From: an uncultured Bacilli bacterium
GTDB lineage: Bacteria; Bacillota_I; Bacilli_A; RF39; UBA660
Direction: 5' to 3'
Assembly: GCA_944331945.1 (NCBI GenBank)
Contig: CALVJC010000071.1
Coordinates: 1-10,704, forward strand
DNA: 10,704 nucleotides
A model generated the notes under the pieces. The model ran no database searches. It saw only the letters and a program-made list of their open reading frames with translations, and was not told where the DNA came from. The translations under genes were made by a program, and so were the position numbers. Each line of letters begins with the position of its first letter. Within the stretch, counting starts at the first letter, position 1. Shown here piece after piece: positions 1 through 6,305 of the stretch.

Positions 1-185
1 AAGGAAAAGAGGCCCAAAGTTTAAAACCGGGTGATGTAGTTACCATTTCTGCAAATGTGAAACACTGGCATGGGGCAAAAAAAGATTCTTGGTTTAGCCA
101 TATTGCGATTGAGGTTCCAGGGGAAGATACTTCTAATGAATGGTGTGAGTCAGTTCGTGATGAAGAATATGAAAAGTTAGGATAA
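1..185 (+). CDS. cupin-domain protein, 3' end only
   Basis: This is the last 60 codons of a gene that begins before the window, read in frame from base 3 and ending in TAA at 183-185. The fragment has the second half of a small cupin barrel: a K-P-G-D-V-V turn, then a V-K-H-W-H-G metal-binding motif and a later F-S-H-I-A-I strand whose histidine is the usual last metal ligand. The tail (E-W-C-E-S-V-R-D-E-E-Y) resembles the end of COG1917-type cupins, which often lie beside carboxymuconolactone-decarboxylase-like genes. Substrate is unknown. No terminator hairpin with a T-run follows it. Confidence is good for the fold and low for any specific activity. Confidence 0.8.
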   Translation, partial: GKEAQSLKPGDVVTISANVKHWHGAKKDSWFSHIAIEVPGEDTSNEWCESVRDEEYEKLG

Positions 186-276
186 ATAATTTTAGTTGAA
201 TTTTCCTTTTCTTGCTAGTAAATTTAAGAGCAAAAAAAGAGAAGAAAAGAAAAAAGAAAGAAAGATCAAAATATTT

Positions 277-302
277 TTGAAATCGAAAAAACGGTGTATA
301 AT
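277..302 (+). promoter_or_regulatory. probable promoter of the DUF362 gene
   Basis: A consensus -10 (TATAAT, 297-302) lies 19 bases before the start codon. The -35 is unclear: TTGAAA at 277-282 is only 14 bases away, and the 17-base position (274-279) reads TTTTTG. A strong Shine-Dalgarno sequence (GAGGAGG, 309-315) follows. The preceding bases 226-270 are almost purely purine. Confidence 0.45.
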
Positions 303-321
303 AATATAGAGGAGGGAAAAT

Positions 322-1206
322 ATGGAAAAATCAAAAGTGTATTTTATCAAGGAGATTACTCCTGAAAATTTAATAAAAATTTATGAAACAGTAGGAAAGA
401 AATTATCCGGTAAAGTTGCCGTAAAAATGCATTCTGGAGAAAAAGGAAATCAAAATTACTTGAGACCAGAATTCGTTCAAGATATGGTAAAACATGTCAA
501 CGGTACAGTCGTAGAATGTAATACGGCTTATGAAGGAGCAAGAAACTATACCGAAAAGCATCGCGAATTGATCAAAGAACATGAATGGGAAAAATATTTT
601 CCATTTGATCTTATGGATGCCGAGGGTCCAGATATGGAACTTGATATTCCAAATGGAAAAGTACTTAAGAAAAACTATGTTGGAAAAGATATGGCCAACT
701 ATGATTCGTTACTTGTACTTTCTCATTTCAAAGGACATGCCATGGGTGGTTATGGAGGAGCGTTAAAACAACTTTCAATTGGTTGTGCTTCATCAGCTGG
801 TAAAACGTTAATTCATACTGCTGGTGTTACGAATGATCAAAAAGAACTATTTAATAATCTTCCAGAACAAGATCGTTTTCTAGAAGCGATGGCTGATGCT
901 GCTAGTAGTGTAGTCGATTACTTCAAAGGCAATGCCGTTTACATTAATGTGATGAAAAATCTTTCCGTTGATTGTGATTGCGACGGCAATGCTTCTGCTC
1001 CTTGTATGCAAGATATTGGTATACTAGCTTCTGTTGATCCCGTAGCAGTCGATCAAGCATGCTTAGATCTTGTTTATAATTCAAGCGATCCTGGAAAAGA
1101 TAAATTAATTGAACGAATTGAATCTCGTCATGGAATCCATACGATTGAAGCAGCAGCAGAATTAGGAGTCGGATCTCGCGAGTATGAATTCATTACGATA
1201 GAATAG
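322..1206 (+). CDS. DUF362 domain-containing protein (294 aa)
   Basis: The whole protein matches the DUF362 family: K-V-A-V-K near residues 31-35 followed by S-G-E-x-G-N, V-V-E-C-N-T-A-Y near 63-70, the signature S-H-F-K-G-H-A-M-G-G at 134-143 with G-G-A-L-K-Q, and D-C-D-C-D at 217-221 followed by C228 and the D-P-V-A-V-D-Q-A-C segment at 239-247. The family's role is not established; cysteine clusters suggest metal or Fe-S binding. Many relatives of about 370 residues carry a C-terminal 2x[4Fe-4S] ferredoxin domain, which is absent here. The protein ends just after the core, so this is the short form and not a truncation. GAGGAGG 6 bases before the ATG supports the start. It is transcribed alone, with its own promoter and terminator. 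Confidence 0.85.
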   Translation: MEKSKVYFIKEITPENLIKIYETVGKKLSGKVAVKMHSGEKGNQNYLRPEFVQDMVKHVNGTVVECNTAYEGARNYTEKHRELIKEHEWEKYFPFDLMDAEGPDMELDIPNGKVLKKNYVGKDMANYDSLLVLSHFKGHAMGGYGGALKQLSIGCASSAGKTLIHTAGVTNDQKELFNNLPEQDRFLEAMADAASSVVDYFKGNAVYINVMKNLSVDCDCDGNASAPCMQDIGILASVDPVAVDQACLDLVYNSSDPGKDKLIERIESRHGIHTIEAAAELGVGSREYEFITIE

Positions 1207-1230
1207 ATAGGCTTAAGCCTATTTTTCTTT
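1207..1230 (+). terminator. Rho-independent terminator after the DUF362 gene
   Basis: A perfect 16-base palindrome (arms ATAGGC and GCCTAT around TTAA, 1207-1222) begins directly after the TAG stop and is followed by a T-rich run. It separates the DUF362 gene from the next promoter. Confidence 0.85.
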
Positions 1231-1239
1231 GAAAGAAAA

Positions 1240-1269
1240 TTGCATTCAATTCCTTTTCTTTGATATAAT
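1240..1269 (+). promoter_or_regulatory. extended -10 promoter of the MBL-fold gene
   Basis: TTGCAT (1240-1245), an 18-base spacer and TGaTATAAT (TATAAT at 1264-1269) give a good sigma-A promoter, with transcription expected near 1276. This is downstream of an in-frame upstream start at 1229, so translation must begin at 1310. Confidence 0.7.
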
Positions 1270-1309
1270 TTTAATGACAATAGCTTACAAAAAAGAAAGA
1301 GGTAAAAAA

Positions 1310-2035
1310 ATGAAAGTAAGTATGATTGGCAGTGGAGCGATTGATGCCGATGAAATGAATGCTGCAACTTTAATTGATGGACATATTTTAATTGAAGTTC
1401 CTAATGGAATCATAAAATATTTAAGACAATTAAACCATGATATTTCGCAAATAGATACTGTTTTCATCACCCATTTTCATGGAGACCATTTTTTTGATGT
1501 ACCCTTTTATCTGTTTACGCTCTACTTTCAAAAAAGAAAAAGAAAAGTAAAAATAATAGGACCTATCGGTTTAAAGGAAAAAGTAAAAGCTTTATTTGAA
1601 CTGGGCTTTCCCGATCAATTTGAAAAAATTATGAAAGCGGTTCCGGTAGAATGGGTAGAGCTTGCTCCTGATCAAAAATATCAAGATAAAACGATTCAAG
1701 TGGAAGCCAAAGAAATGGCTCATAGCATCAGTCCAGCTTTAGGCTATCTTATTACCGTAGGGGATAAAACACTAGGTTATTCTGGTGATACTTCTTTGGT
1801 TCCCAATGTTCTTTACTTAGTGGAACATTCAGATGTGACTATTTTAGATATGAGCTTAAAAAGAACAGGAAACAAAGACCATATGGGCTTCTTTGATGTC
1901 CGAAAAATAAAAGAAGAATATCCGGAGAAACTAGTCATCGCTACCCATATGAGAACCGAAGCAAGAAATCGGGCGACCATAGAACATGTTAGAAATTTAT
2001 ATATCCCATCCAAAATGTTTGAAATATTAATTTAG
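1310..2035 (+). CDS. MBL-fold metallohydrolase, RNase Z-like (241 aa)
   Basis: This is a metallo-beta-lactamase-fold hydrolase, probably cytosolic and binding two metals. The ligands are visible: H55-F-H57-G-D59-H60, then H138 in A-H-S-I-S-P-A-L-G-Y, D160 in G-Y-S-G-D-T and H213 in A-T-H-M. The H-S-x-x-P-x-x-G-Y and Y-S-G-D-T spacing resembles RNase Z and its relatives, but 241 residues is short for RNase Z (about 300) and an obvious exosite arm is not seen, so another substrate is likely. The ATG at 1310 is chosen over an upstream in-frame start at 1229, because AAAGAGGT (1296-1303) lies 6 bases before it and the promoter falls inside the longer version. It is the first gene of a two-gene unit, with 11 bases to the next. 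Confidence 0.8.
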   Translation: MKVSMIGSGAIDADEMNAATLIDGHILIEVPNGIIKYLRQLNHDISQIDTVFITHFHGDHFFDVPFYLFTLYFQKRKRKVKIIGPIGLKEKVKALFELGFPDQFEKIMKAVPVEWVELAPDQKYQDKTIQVEAKEMAHSISPALGYLITVGDKTLGYSGDTSLVPNVLYLVEHSDVTILDMSLKRTGNKDHMGFFDVRKIKEEYPEKLVIATHMRTEARNRATIEHVRNLYIPSKMFEILI

Positions 2036-2046
2036 AAAGAAAGAGA

Positions 2047-2733
2047 ATGATGAAAAATCAACGGAGATTAAAAAAATTAGAATTAGAATATGATAAACTT
2101 CAAAAAGAATATGGAGCTGAGGAATTAAATTCCATTTATAATGGAGGACTTACCGATCATCCAGATATTTGTTTTGTTTTTATGAATCCTACTGGAAAAA
2201 ACATTGCAAGTGATAAAAATTGGAAAGGAATAAGAGCTCCTTGGTTAGGAACAAAAAACATCTGGAAACTCTTTACGGCCATTGATTTATTTGATCCAAA
2301 ATTAATGGCTGAAATTAAGAAAAGAAAAGCCAAAGAGTGGGATGTTTCTTTTGCCAATCAAGTTTATGAAGAAGTCATAAGAAAAAAGTATTTCATTACT
2401 AACTTAGGAAAATGTACTCAACAAGATGCAAGGCCTTTAAAAGATGAAGTATTAAAAAGTTACCTTGACCTATTAGAACAGGAAATCGCTATCATAAAAC
2501 CTAAAATTGTTATCACTTTTGGCAATCAAGTATCGTCGATCTTTTTGCACCAAAAGATTAGTGTTTCTGCTTGTCGCAAGCAATGTTTTTTCAAAAAAAT
2601 TCAAAACCACACTTATAAAGTCTTTCCCGTCTTTTATCCCGTGGGAAATGGAACCTTTAATCTTGAAAAAGCCATTGCCGATTTAAAAGAGATTATAGAT
2701 ATCTATGTCAAAGAAAAGCAAGAAATATCTTAA
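2047..2733 (+). CDS. uracil-DNA glycosylase superfamily protein (228 aa)
   Basis: The pattern is that of the UDG fold as found in families 4 and 5. There is an active-site-like loop F-V-F-M-N-P-T-G-K-N at 43-52, Y-F-I-T-N-L-G-K-C-T-Q followed by a helix and I-K-P-K-I-V-I-T-F-G-N-Q in the middle, and V-F-P-V-F-Y-P-V-G-N-G near 193-203 where true enzymes have P-T-Y-H-P-S. The role may be base excision or binding of a modified nucleotide. The catalytic loops differ from the usual G-E-A-P-G and H-P-S, and the four cysteines of family 4 Fe-S enzymes are not all present, so activity is uncertain. Two adjacent ATG codons at 2047 and 2050 are both possible starts; the ribosome site is weak (AAAGAGA). 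It is probably cotranscribed with the MBL gene. Confidence 0.7.
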   Translation: MMKNQRRLKKLELEYDKLQKEYGAEELNSIYNGGLTDHPDICFVFMNPTGKNIASDKNWKGIRAPWLGTKNIWKLFTAIDLFDPKLMAEIKKRKAKEWDVSFANQVYEEVIRKKYFITNLGKCTQQDARPLKDEVLKSYLDLLEQEIAIIKPKIVITFGNQVSSIFLHQKISVSACRKQCFFKKIQNHTYKVFPVFYPVGNGTFNLEKAIADLKEIIDIYVKEKQEIS

Positions 2734-2749
2734 AAAGAAAGAATAATCA

Positions 2750-2778
2750 TTGACAAACATTTGTTCTAACGGTATGAT
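2750..2778 (+). promoter_or_regulatory. near-consensus sigma-A promoter of the four-gene operon
   Basis: A perfect TTGACA (2750-2755), a 17-base spacer and TATGAT (2773-2778) precede the nucleotidyltransferase gene. Transcription is expected near 2785. AGAGGAA at 2792-2798 is the ribosome site for the ATG at 2804. Confidence 0.85.
2754..2767. promoter_or_regulatory. LexA/DinR-like box inside the promoter spacer
   Basis: Read on the minus strand the bases are AGAACAAATGTTTG. Against the Bacillus LexA consensus CGAACRNRYGTTYC this matches 12 of 14 positions, failing only at the outermost base on each side. It overlaps the end of the -35 and fills the spacer, an ideal place for a repressor. Chance matches of this quality in AT-rich DNA are not very rare, so this is a proposal. 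Confidence 0.4.
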
Positions 2779-2803
2779 GAAGATATAGAAAAGAGGAATT
2801 TAA

Positions 2804-3406
2804 ATGAAGTTAGAGGGAAAGAATAAACCAGTAGAAGAACAAATGGAAATTTTACATGCCATTTTAAAAGAGCATACCAAACTATATCAAATATTAAAAG
2901 TGCTCGAAAAAAGTGGCTTACCGAATTATTATTTGGCAGCCGGATGTATTAATCAAACCGTTTTTAATTATTATCATGATTTTCCTCTCGACTATGGCAT
3001 TAAAGATTTTGATATTGTCTATTTTGATCCTGATGTAAGCTATGAAAAAGAAGACGCATGGATCAAAATTCTTCAAAATAAACTTGGGGATCTCAAAGTA
3101 GAAACAGATATTAAAAATGAAGCGCGTGTTCCTTTATGGTATAAAGAAAAATTTGGGAAAGAAATAAAGCCTTATCATAATGTCGAAGAAGCAATCAGTC
3201 GCTGGGGAACAACGATTACTTGTCTTGGCGTTCGATTAGAAAAGAATCATTTGGTTGTAGCAGCCCCTTATGGCTTGAACGATTTATTTGAATTAACCAT
3301 AAGACCAGTCAAAAAAGATTTTAATGAAAAATCATACCAAGAAAAAGTTCAAAAATGGAAGAAGAAATGGCCTTTATTAAAAATAATTGTTTGGAAAGAC
3401 CTTTAA
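2804..3406 (+). CDS. nucleotidyltransferase family protein, NTP_transf_6/COG3575 type (200 aa)
   Basis: This is a small member of the DNA polymerase beta-like nucleotidyltransferase superfamily. The family core is clear: Y-L-A-A-G-C-I-N-Q-T-V-F-N at 43-55, then G-I-K-D-F-D-I-V-Y-F-D at 65-75, which carries the two metal-binding aspartates (D68 and D70) plus D75. A conserved R-W-G-T-T-I-T-C-L-G-V-R stretch and an A-P-Y-G-L-N-D-L-F segment follow. The target (nucleotide, RNA or protein) is not known for this family. Length is normal and the start is supported by AGAGGAA. It is first in an operon with dgkA, a DUF4186 gene and a rubredoxin-flavin reductase; gaps are 18, 8 and -4 bases, so all four should share one transcript. 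Confidence 0.8.
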   Translation: MKLEGKNKPVEEQMEILHAILKEHTKLYQILKVLEKSGLPNYYLAAGCINQTVFNYYHDFPLDYGIKDFDIVYFDPDVSYEKEDAWIKILQNKLGDLKVETDIKNEARVPLWYKEKFGKEIKPYHNVEEAISRWGTTITCLGVRLEKNHLVVAAPYGLNDLFELTIRPVKKDFNEKSYQEKVQKWKKKWPLLKIIVWKDL

Positions 3407-3424
3407 AAAGAGGTGGAGGGTAAC

Positions 3425-3775
3425 ATGAAAAAATCATTTTATTATGCTTTTAATGGTATAAAAAGTGCCATTCATTCTGAACGAAATTTAAAAATTCATT
3501 TCATAATTATGACCTTAGTAATAATTGCAGGAATCCTCTTTCATATAAGTTCCATAGAATGGCTGATTTGCATTATCTTGTTTCTGTTGGTGATTTGTTT
3601 GGAAATGGTTAATACGGCGATAGAAACAGTAGTAGACATGGCAATGCCCAAAATACATCCCTTAGCCAAAAAAGCCAAAGATATTGCAGCTGGTGCTGTT
3701 TTAATTGCTGCGCTTGGATCCATCGTGGCTGGAAGTATCATCTTTTTGCCCAAAGTAATTTCCTTATTTTTGTAG
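3425..3775 (+). CDS. dgkA: diacylglycerol/undecaprenol kinase family membrane protein (116 aa)
   Basis: This is a DAGK_prokar integral membrane lipid kinase, transferring phosphate from ATP to a membrane lipid alcohol. In Gram-positive bacteria the substrate is usually undecaprenol, feeding the lipid carrier for cell-wall synthesis. The sequence shows S-E-R-N-L-K-I-H at 18-25, the catalytic signature E60-M-V-N-T-A-I-E67-T-V-V-D71, H-P-L-A-K-K-A-K-D-I-A-A-G-A-V-L, and three hydrophobic helices (about 26-39, 46-62 and 88-112). An in-frame GTG lies at 3413, but GGAGGG (3415-3420) sits 4 bases before the ATG at 3425 and would be inside the coding region of the longer version, so 3425 is preferred. 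It lacks the nucleotide-binding domains of DgkB/DagK kinases. Confidence 0.9.
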   Translation: MKKSFYYAFNGIKSAIHSERNLKIHFIIMTLVIIAGILFHISSIEWLICIILFLLVICLEMVNTAIETVVDMAMPKIHPLAKKAKDIAAGAVLIAALGSIVAGSIIFLPKVISLFL

Positions 3776-3783
3776 GTGAAAAT

Positions 3784-4179
3784 ATGACGACCCAAGAATA
3801 TCAAGAAATGAAAGTAAACAATGTTTTAGAACGACTTTCGCAGTCAAAGTTTCGCAGTCGCTTTCATTTGGGATTAAAAGAAAAGGAATATATAAAGGAA
3901 AAAGGATGGGATACCATTCAAAAACATGCCGAAGAGTTCATTGCCAAACGTTTAGCTTTGAAAGAAATCTCTAATGATGGAAAACAAACGCCTATGAGAG
4001 GACATCCGGTTTTTATTGCCCAACATGCAACCGCTACCTGCTGTCGAGGTTGTCTTTGGAAATGGCATAAGATAGCCAAAGATAAAGAGTTAACCAAAGA
4101 AGAACAAGCTTATATTGTCAAGGTAATTCTTACCTGGCTTCAAAAAGAATGGAAAGAAAATAGAAAGGAAAAGATATGA
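3784..4179 (+). CDS. DUF4186 family protein (131 aa)
   Basis: The sequence is a full-length DUF4186 protein: R-L-S-Q-S-K-F-R-S-R-F-H-L at 17-29, K-H-A-E-E-F-I-A-K-R-L-A at 47-58, N-D-G-K-Q-T-P-M-R-G-H-P-V-F-I-A-Q-H-A-T-A-T at 64-85, then C86-C87-R-G-C90-L-x-K-W-H. The dense block of conserved H, R and C residues suggests a metal site or a catalytic centre, but no activity is known. There is no signal peptide or membrane helix. The AGGTGA ribosome site overlaps the stop codon of dgkA. Its TGA stop overlaps the ATG of the next gene (ATGA), so the two are translationally coupled. Confidence 0.8.
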   Translation: MTTQEYQEMKVNNVLERLSQSKFRSRFHLGLKEKEYIKEKGWDTIQKHAEEFIAKRLALKEISNDGKQTPMRGHPVFIAQHATATCCRGCLWKWHKIAKDKELTKEEQAYIVKVILTWLQKEWKENRKEKI

Positions 4180-4802
4180 AACAAGATATTTTACAGGACT
4201 TGTCTTACGGCATGTATGTCGTAGGAACAAAAGAAAAGGGCGAGGAAGTTGGTTGTATTGCGAATAGTGCTATGCAGATAACTTCTACTCCTGTAACGAT
4301 TGCCATCAGCTTGAATCATCAAAATGCTACCAATCAAGCGATCAAAGAAAGTGGTCAATTTTCTTTGTCTATTTTAAACGAACAGACCAAAAAAGAATTG
4401 ATCCAAACATTTGGTTACTTTTCAAGTAAAGACAAAAAGAAATACGAAGGAATCGAACAGGAAGAAGTTTCTTCTCTTCCAGTTATAAAGGATAGCAATG
4501 GTTATCTTCTGTGTCGTGTCGTCGCCACCCTTGAAACGACAACGCATACGATCTTTTTAGGAGAAGTATTTGAGAGAAAAAGATATCAAGAATTACCTCC
4601 AATGACTTATGCTTATTATCATCAAGTCTTAAAAGGAACCACTCCAAAAAAGGCACCAACTTATCAAGAAGAAAAAAATCACTCCGAAAAGAGAAAGTGG
4701 CGTTGTAAAATTTGCGGTTATATCTACGAAGGAGACGAATTAAAAGAAGACTTTGTCTGTCCTCTTTGTGGTGCCACTGCTAACATGTTTGAAAAAATTT
4801 AA
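4176..4802 (+). CDS. flavin reductase-like protein fused to rubredoxin (208 aa)
   Basis: Residues 1 to about 155 form an FMN-binding flavin reductase (split-barrel) domain of the type that starts L-S-Y-G-M-Y-V-V-G-T and continues with N-S-A-M-Q-I-T-S-T-P and Q-F-S-L-S-I-L. After a charged linker, 172-208 is a rubredoxin-like iron domain with C177-K-I-C180-G-Y-I-Y-E-G-D and C195-P-L-C198-G-A. Together this is the arrangement of high-molecular-weight rubredoxin (Hrb), which in anaerobes passes electrons from NAD(P)H to diiron proteins that reduce oxygen, NO or peroxide. Only 14 residues separate the two cysteine pairs, as in rubrerythrin tails, much shorter than classic rubredoxin. No partner flavodiiron protein or rubrerythrin is in the window. 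AAAGGA lies 6 bases before the ATG. Confidence 0.85.
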   Translation: MKQDILQDLSYGMYVVGTKEKGEEVGCIANSAMQITSTPVTIAISLNHQNATNQAIKESGQFSLSILNEQTKKELIQTFGYFSSKDKKKYEGIEQEEVSSLPVIKDSNGYLLCRVVATLETTTHTIFLGEVFERKRYQELPPMTYAYYHQVLKGTTPKKAPTYQEEKNHSEKRKWRCKICGYIYEGDELKEDFVCPLCGATANMFEKI

Positions 4803-4812
4803 AATACAAAAA

Positions 4813-4841
4813 TTTCCAAGAAAAAAATTACTTTTTAGAAT
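4813..4841 (+). promoter_or_regulatory. possible promoter of the exported-protein gene
   Basis: TAGAAT (4836-4841) with TTTCCA (4813-4818) 17 bases upstream makes a weak sigma-A match. No terminator hairpin was found after the rubredoxin gene, so read-through from the operon is also possible. Confidence 0.3.
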
Positions 4842-4886
4842 AAGAAAGAGCAAAAATGGGACACATTAAAAATGAGGTGTCGAAAA

Positions 4887-5318
4887 ATGAAAAAAATTCT
4901 TATTCTTTTTTGTTTTACTTTGATTCTTTTTCTAGTTACCGTCGAAGCGAAAGGAAATTCGAGCGAAAAATTAACCGAAGAAGTACTAGTAAAAATTGAT
5001 TTTCAAAATAGAGGAGTAACAACGAAAAATATTGATCAAAAGTTATCCAATATTTCTTATAAATTACAAGGCGGGAAAGTAAAAATTAATTTAAGATATC
5101 AAGATGAAACCATTGAAAACCAATTAGAAGCATTAAAAGTCAGAAATTTTGAAAAAATAGAAAGAGAATATCAAGAAATTTTAACTAAATTTAGTTTAGA
5201 AGAAGATTTGGAAAAAGCCAAAAGAGTAGGGACTCCCTTAAAAGAAGTGATTCTTCTCATTCATCAAAAAGATTATCAAAAACTAAAAGAAGAGGGCTTT
5301 TCCATTTCCGTAATTTAG
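4887..5318 (+). CDS. small exported protein of unknown function (143 aa)
   Basis: The family is not recognised. The N-terminus M-K-K followed by about 16 hydrophobic residues and V-E-A at 19-21 is a good Sec signal peptide, with probable cleavage after A21. C9 is within the hydrophobic core with no lipobox, so this is not a lipoprotein. The mature part of about 122 residues is charged, rich in Lys, Glu and Gln, and has a strand-rich first half (V-L-V-K-I-D-F, K-V-K-I-N-L-R-Y) and a helical second half (F-E-K-I-E-R-E-Y-Q-E-I-L). An in-frame ATG at 4872 is rejected because GAGGTG (4874-4879), 7 bases before the ATG at 4887, would lie inside it. The AAA+ gene follows with its own promoter. Confidence 0.7.
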   Translation: MKKILILFCFTLILFLVTVEAKGNSSEKLTEEVLVKIDFQNRGVTTKNIDQKLSNISYKLQGGKVKINLRYQDETIENQLEALKVRNFEKIEREYQEILTKFSLEEDLEKAKRVGTPLKEVILLIHQKDYQKLKEEGFSISVI

Positions 5319-5320
5319 TA

Positions 5321-5349
5321 TTTTCTAACGCTTTATTCTGTGTTATAAT
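5321..5349 (+). promoter_or_regulatory. extended -10 promoter of the AAA+/membrane-protein pair
   Basis: TGtTATAAT (TATAAT at 5344-5349) is a consensus extended -10; the -35 (TTTTCT, 5321-5326) is poor. The expected transcript begins near 5356, only about 17 bases before the ATG at 5373, which rules out the in-frame TTG at 5355 as the start. Confidence 0.6.
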
Positions 5350-5372
5350 TTTACTTGATAAGGAGAATGGAT

Positions 5373-6305
5373 ATGGGAGAAGAAATAAGGAAAAGTAAAG
5401 TAAGCATCTTGAAAAGTTATGGAGATAATTTTACGGAACGAAAATTTATTACGAATCCAGCCATCGGACGGGAAGAAGAAATTAAGCAATTAGTCTTGAT
5501 TTTATTAACACCGGAAAAATCGGCAATCTTAGTCGGAAAGCCAGGTGTTGGTAAAACGGCTATTGTGGAAGGACTTGCTTACCGTATTCAGATTGGAAAT
5601 GTACCAGATGCCTTGAAAAACTATCAAATTATAAAAATAAATACTTCTGCCTTGCTTGGTGTAGATCCGGATACAGGGGAAAGTAAAATTCAAATTTTAC
5701 TTGATGAATTAAAACAATATACTAATTTAATTTTATTTATTGATGAAATTCATACTCTAATGGGGAGCAAAGGAGAGTCTCTTGACTTTGCAAACATGTT
5801 TAAACCAGGTCTTGATCGAGGGGACATTAAAGTCATTGGAGCTACCACTTCAGAAGAATATGAACGTTATATTTTAAGAGATAAAGCTTTTGTACGACGC
5901 TTTCAAAAAGTAGATGTTCCAGAGCCTTCAAGAGAAGAAGTCATTGCTATTTGTATGGGAACCCTACCAAAAATAGAGAAGCAAACGGGAGCAAAGTTAA
6001 TGTATGATCCTTATGTACAACAAAAAATAATGGCTTTTCTTACCGATTTAACGAGTGAATATCGTCGAATTTATGAAATAGGTTCTCGTTATCCAGACAT
6101 TACCTTAACGATGTTACAACAAGCTTTTTCCTTTGCAATTTACGATAATCGAAAAGAGGTAAATATTTTTGATATTGAAAAAGCAATCTTAAATACCAAA
6201 AACGTATATCCTGATGTCATTAAAAAGGAAATTCCTCGCTTTCATCAAGAATTTAAACAAGAAATTGAAGATGGAATGGATCGGAGGCTAAATAGTGCTA
6301 GCTAA
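5373..6305 (+). CDS. standalone AAA+ ATPase, ClpB/ClpC D1-like (310 aa)
   Basis: This is a single AAA+ module closest to the first ATPase domain of ClpB/ClpC: N-P-A-I-G-R-E-E-E-I at 28-37, Walker A G55-K-P-G-V-G-K-T62, Walker B L-I-L-F-I-D-E at 119-125 followed by I-H-T-L, sensor 1 G-A-T-T at 156-159, arginine pair R175-R176-F and a helical lid with R-Y-P-D-I-T-L where ClpC has L-P-D-K-A-I-D. ATP binding, hydrolysis and ring assembly therefore look intact. Missing are the Clp N-domain, the coiled-coil M-domain and the second ATPase ring. The usual pore loop (K-Y-R-G-E-F-E) is replaced by G-V-D-P-D-T-G-E-S-K at 96-105, with no aromatic gripping residue. AAGGAGA (5360-5366) selects the ATG at 5373 over ATG 5367. 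The last 11 bases overlap the next gene. Confidence 0.85.
   Translation: MGEEIRKSKVSILKSYGDNFTERKFITNPAIGREEEIKQLVLILLTPEKSAILVGKPGVGKTAIVEGLAYRIQIGNVPDALKNYQIIKINTSALLGVDPDTGESKIQILLDELKQYTNLILFIDEIHTLMGSKGESLDFANMFKPGLDRGDIKVIGATTSEEYERYILRDKAFVRRFQKVDVPEPSREEVIAICMGTLPKIEKQTGAKLMYDPYVQQKIMAFLTDLTSEYRRIYEIGSRYPDITLTMLQQAFSFAIYDNRKEVNIFDIEKAILNTKNVYPDVIKKEIPRFHQEFKQEIEDGMDRRLNSAS

Noticed and set aside
205..238. Possible terminator after the cupin gene (TTGCT ... AGCAA)
   Set aside because: The stem is short and is followed by an A-run on the plus strand, not a T-run; on the minus strand no gene needs it.
226..270. Purine-rich stretch before the DUF362 promoter, similar to 8843-8887
   Set aside because: Low-complexity A/G sequence common in AT-rich intergenic DNA; no repeat unit or motif.
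1229..1309. Upstream extension of the MBL-fold gene
   Set aside because: The promoter -10 lies at 1264-1269 inside it, and the ribosome site fits only the ATG at 1310.
1128..1367. Minus-strand open frame over the DUF362 gene end
   Set aside because: It crosses the terminator palindrome and the MBL promoter and has no family resemblance; a shadow frame.
4860..4881. GACAC/GTGTC hairpin that could hide the ribosome site of the exported-protein gene
   Set aside because: Only five pairs with a 12-base loop, too weak to claim as a regulatory structure.
5355..5372. TTG or earlier ATG start for the AAA+ gene
   Set aside because: Transcription is expected to begin near 5356, and AAGGAGA at 5360-5366 lies too close to ATG 5367 but well spaced to ATG 5373.
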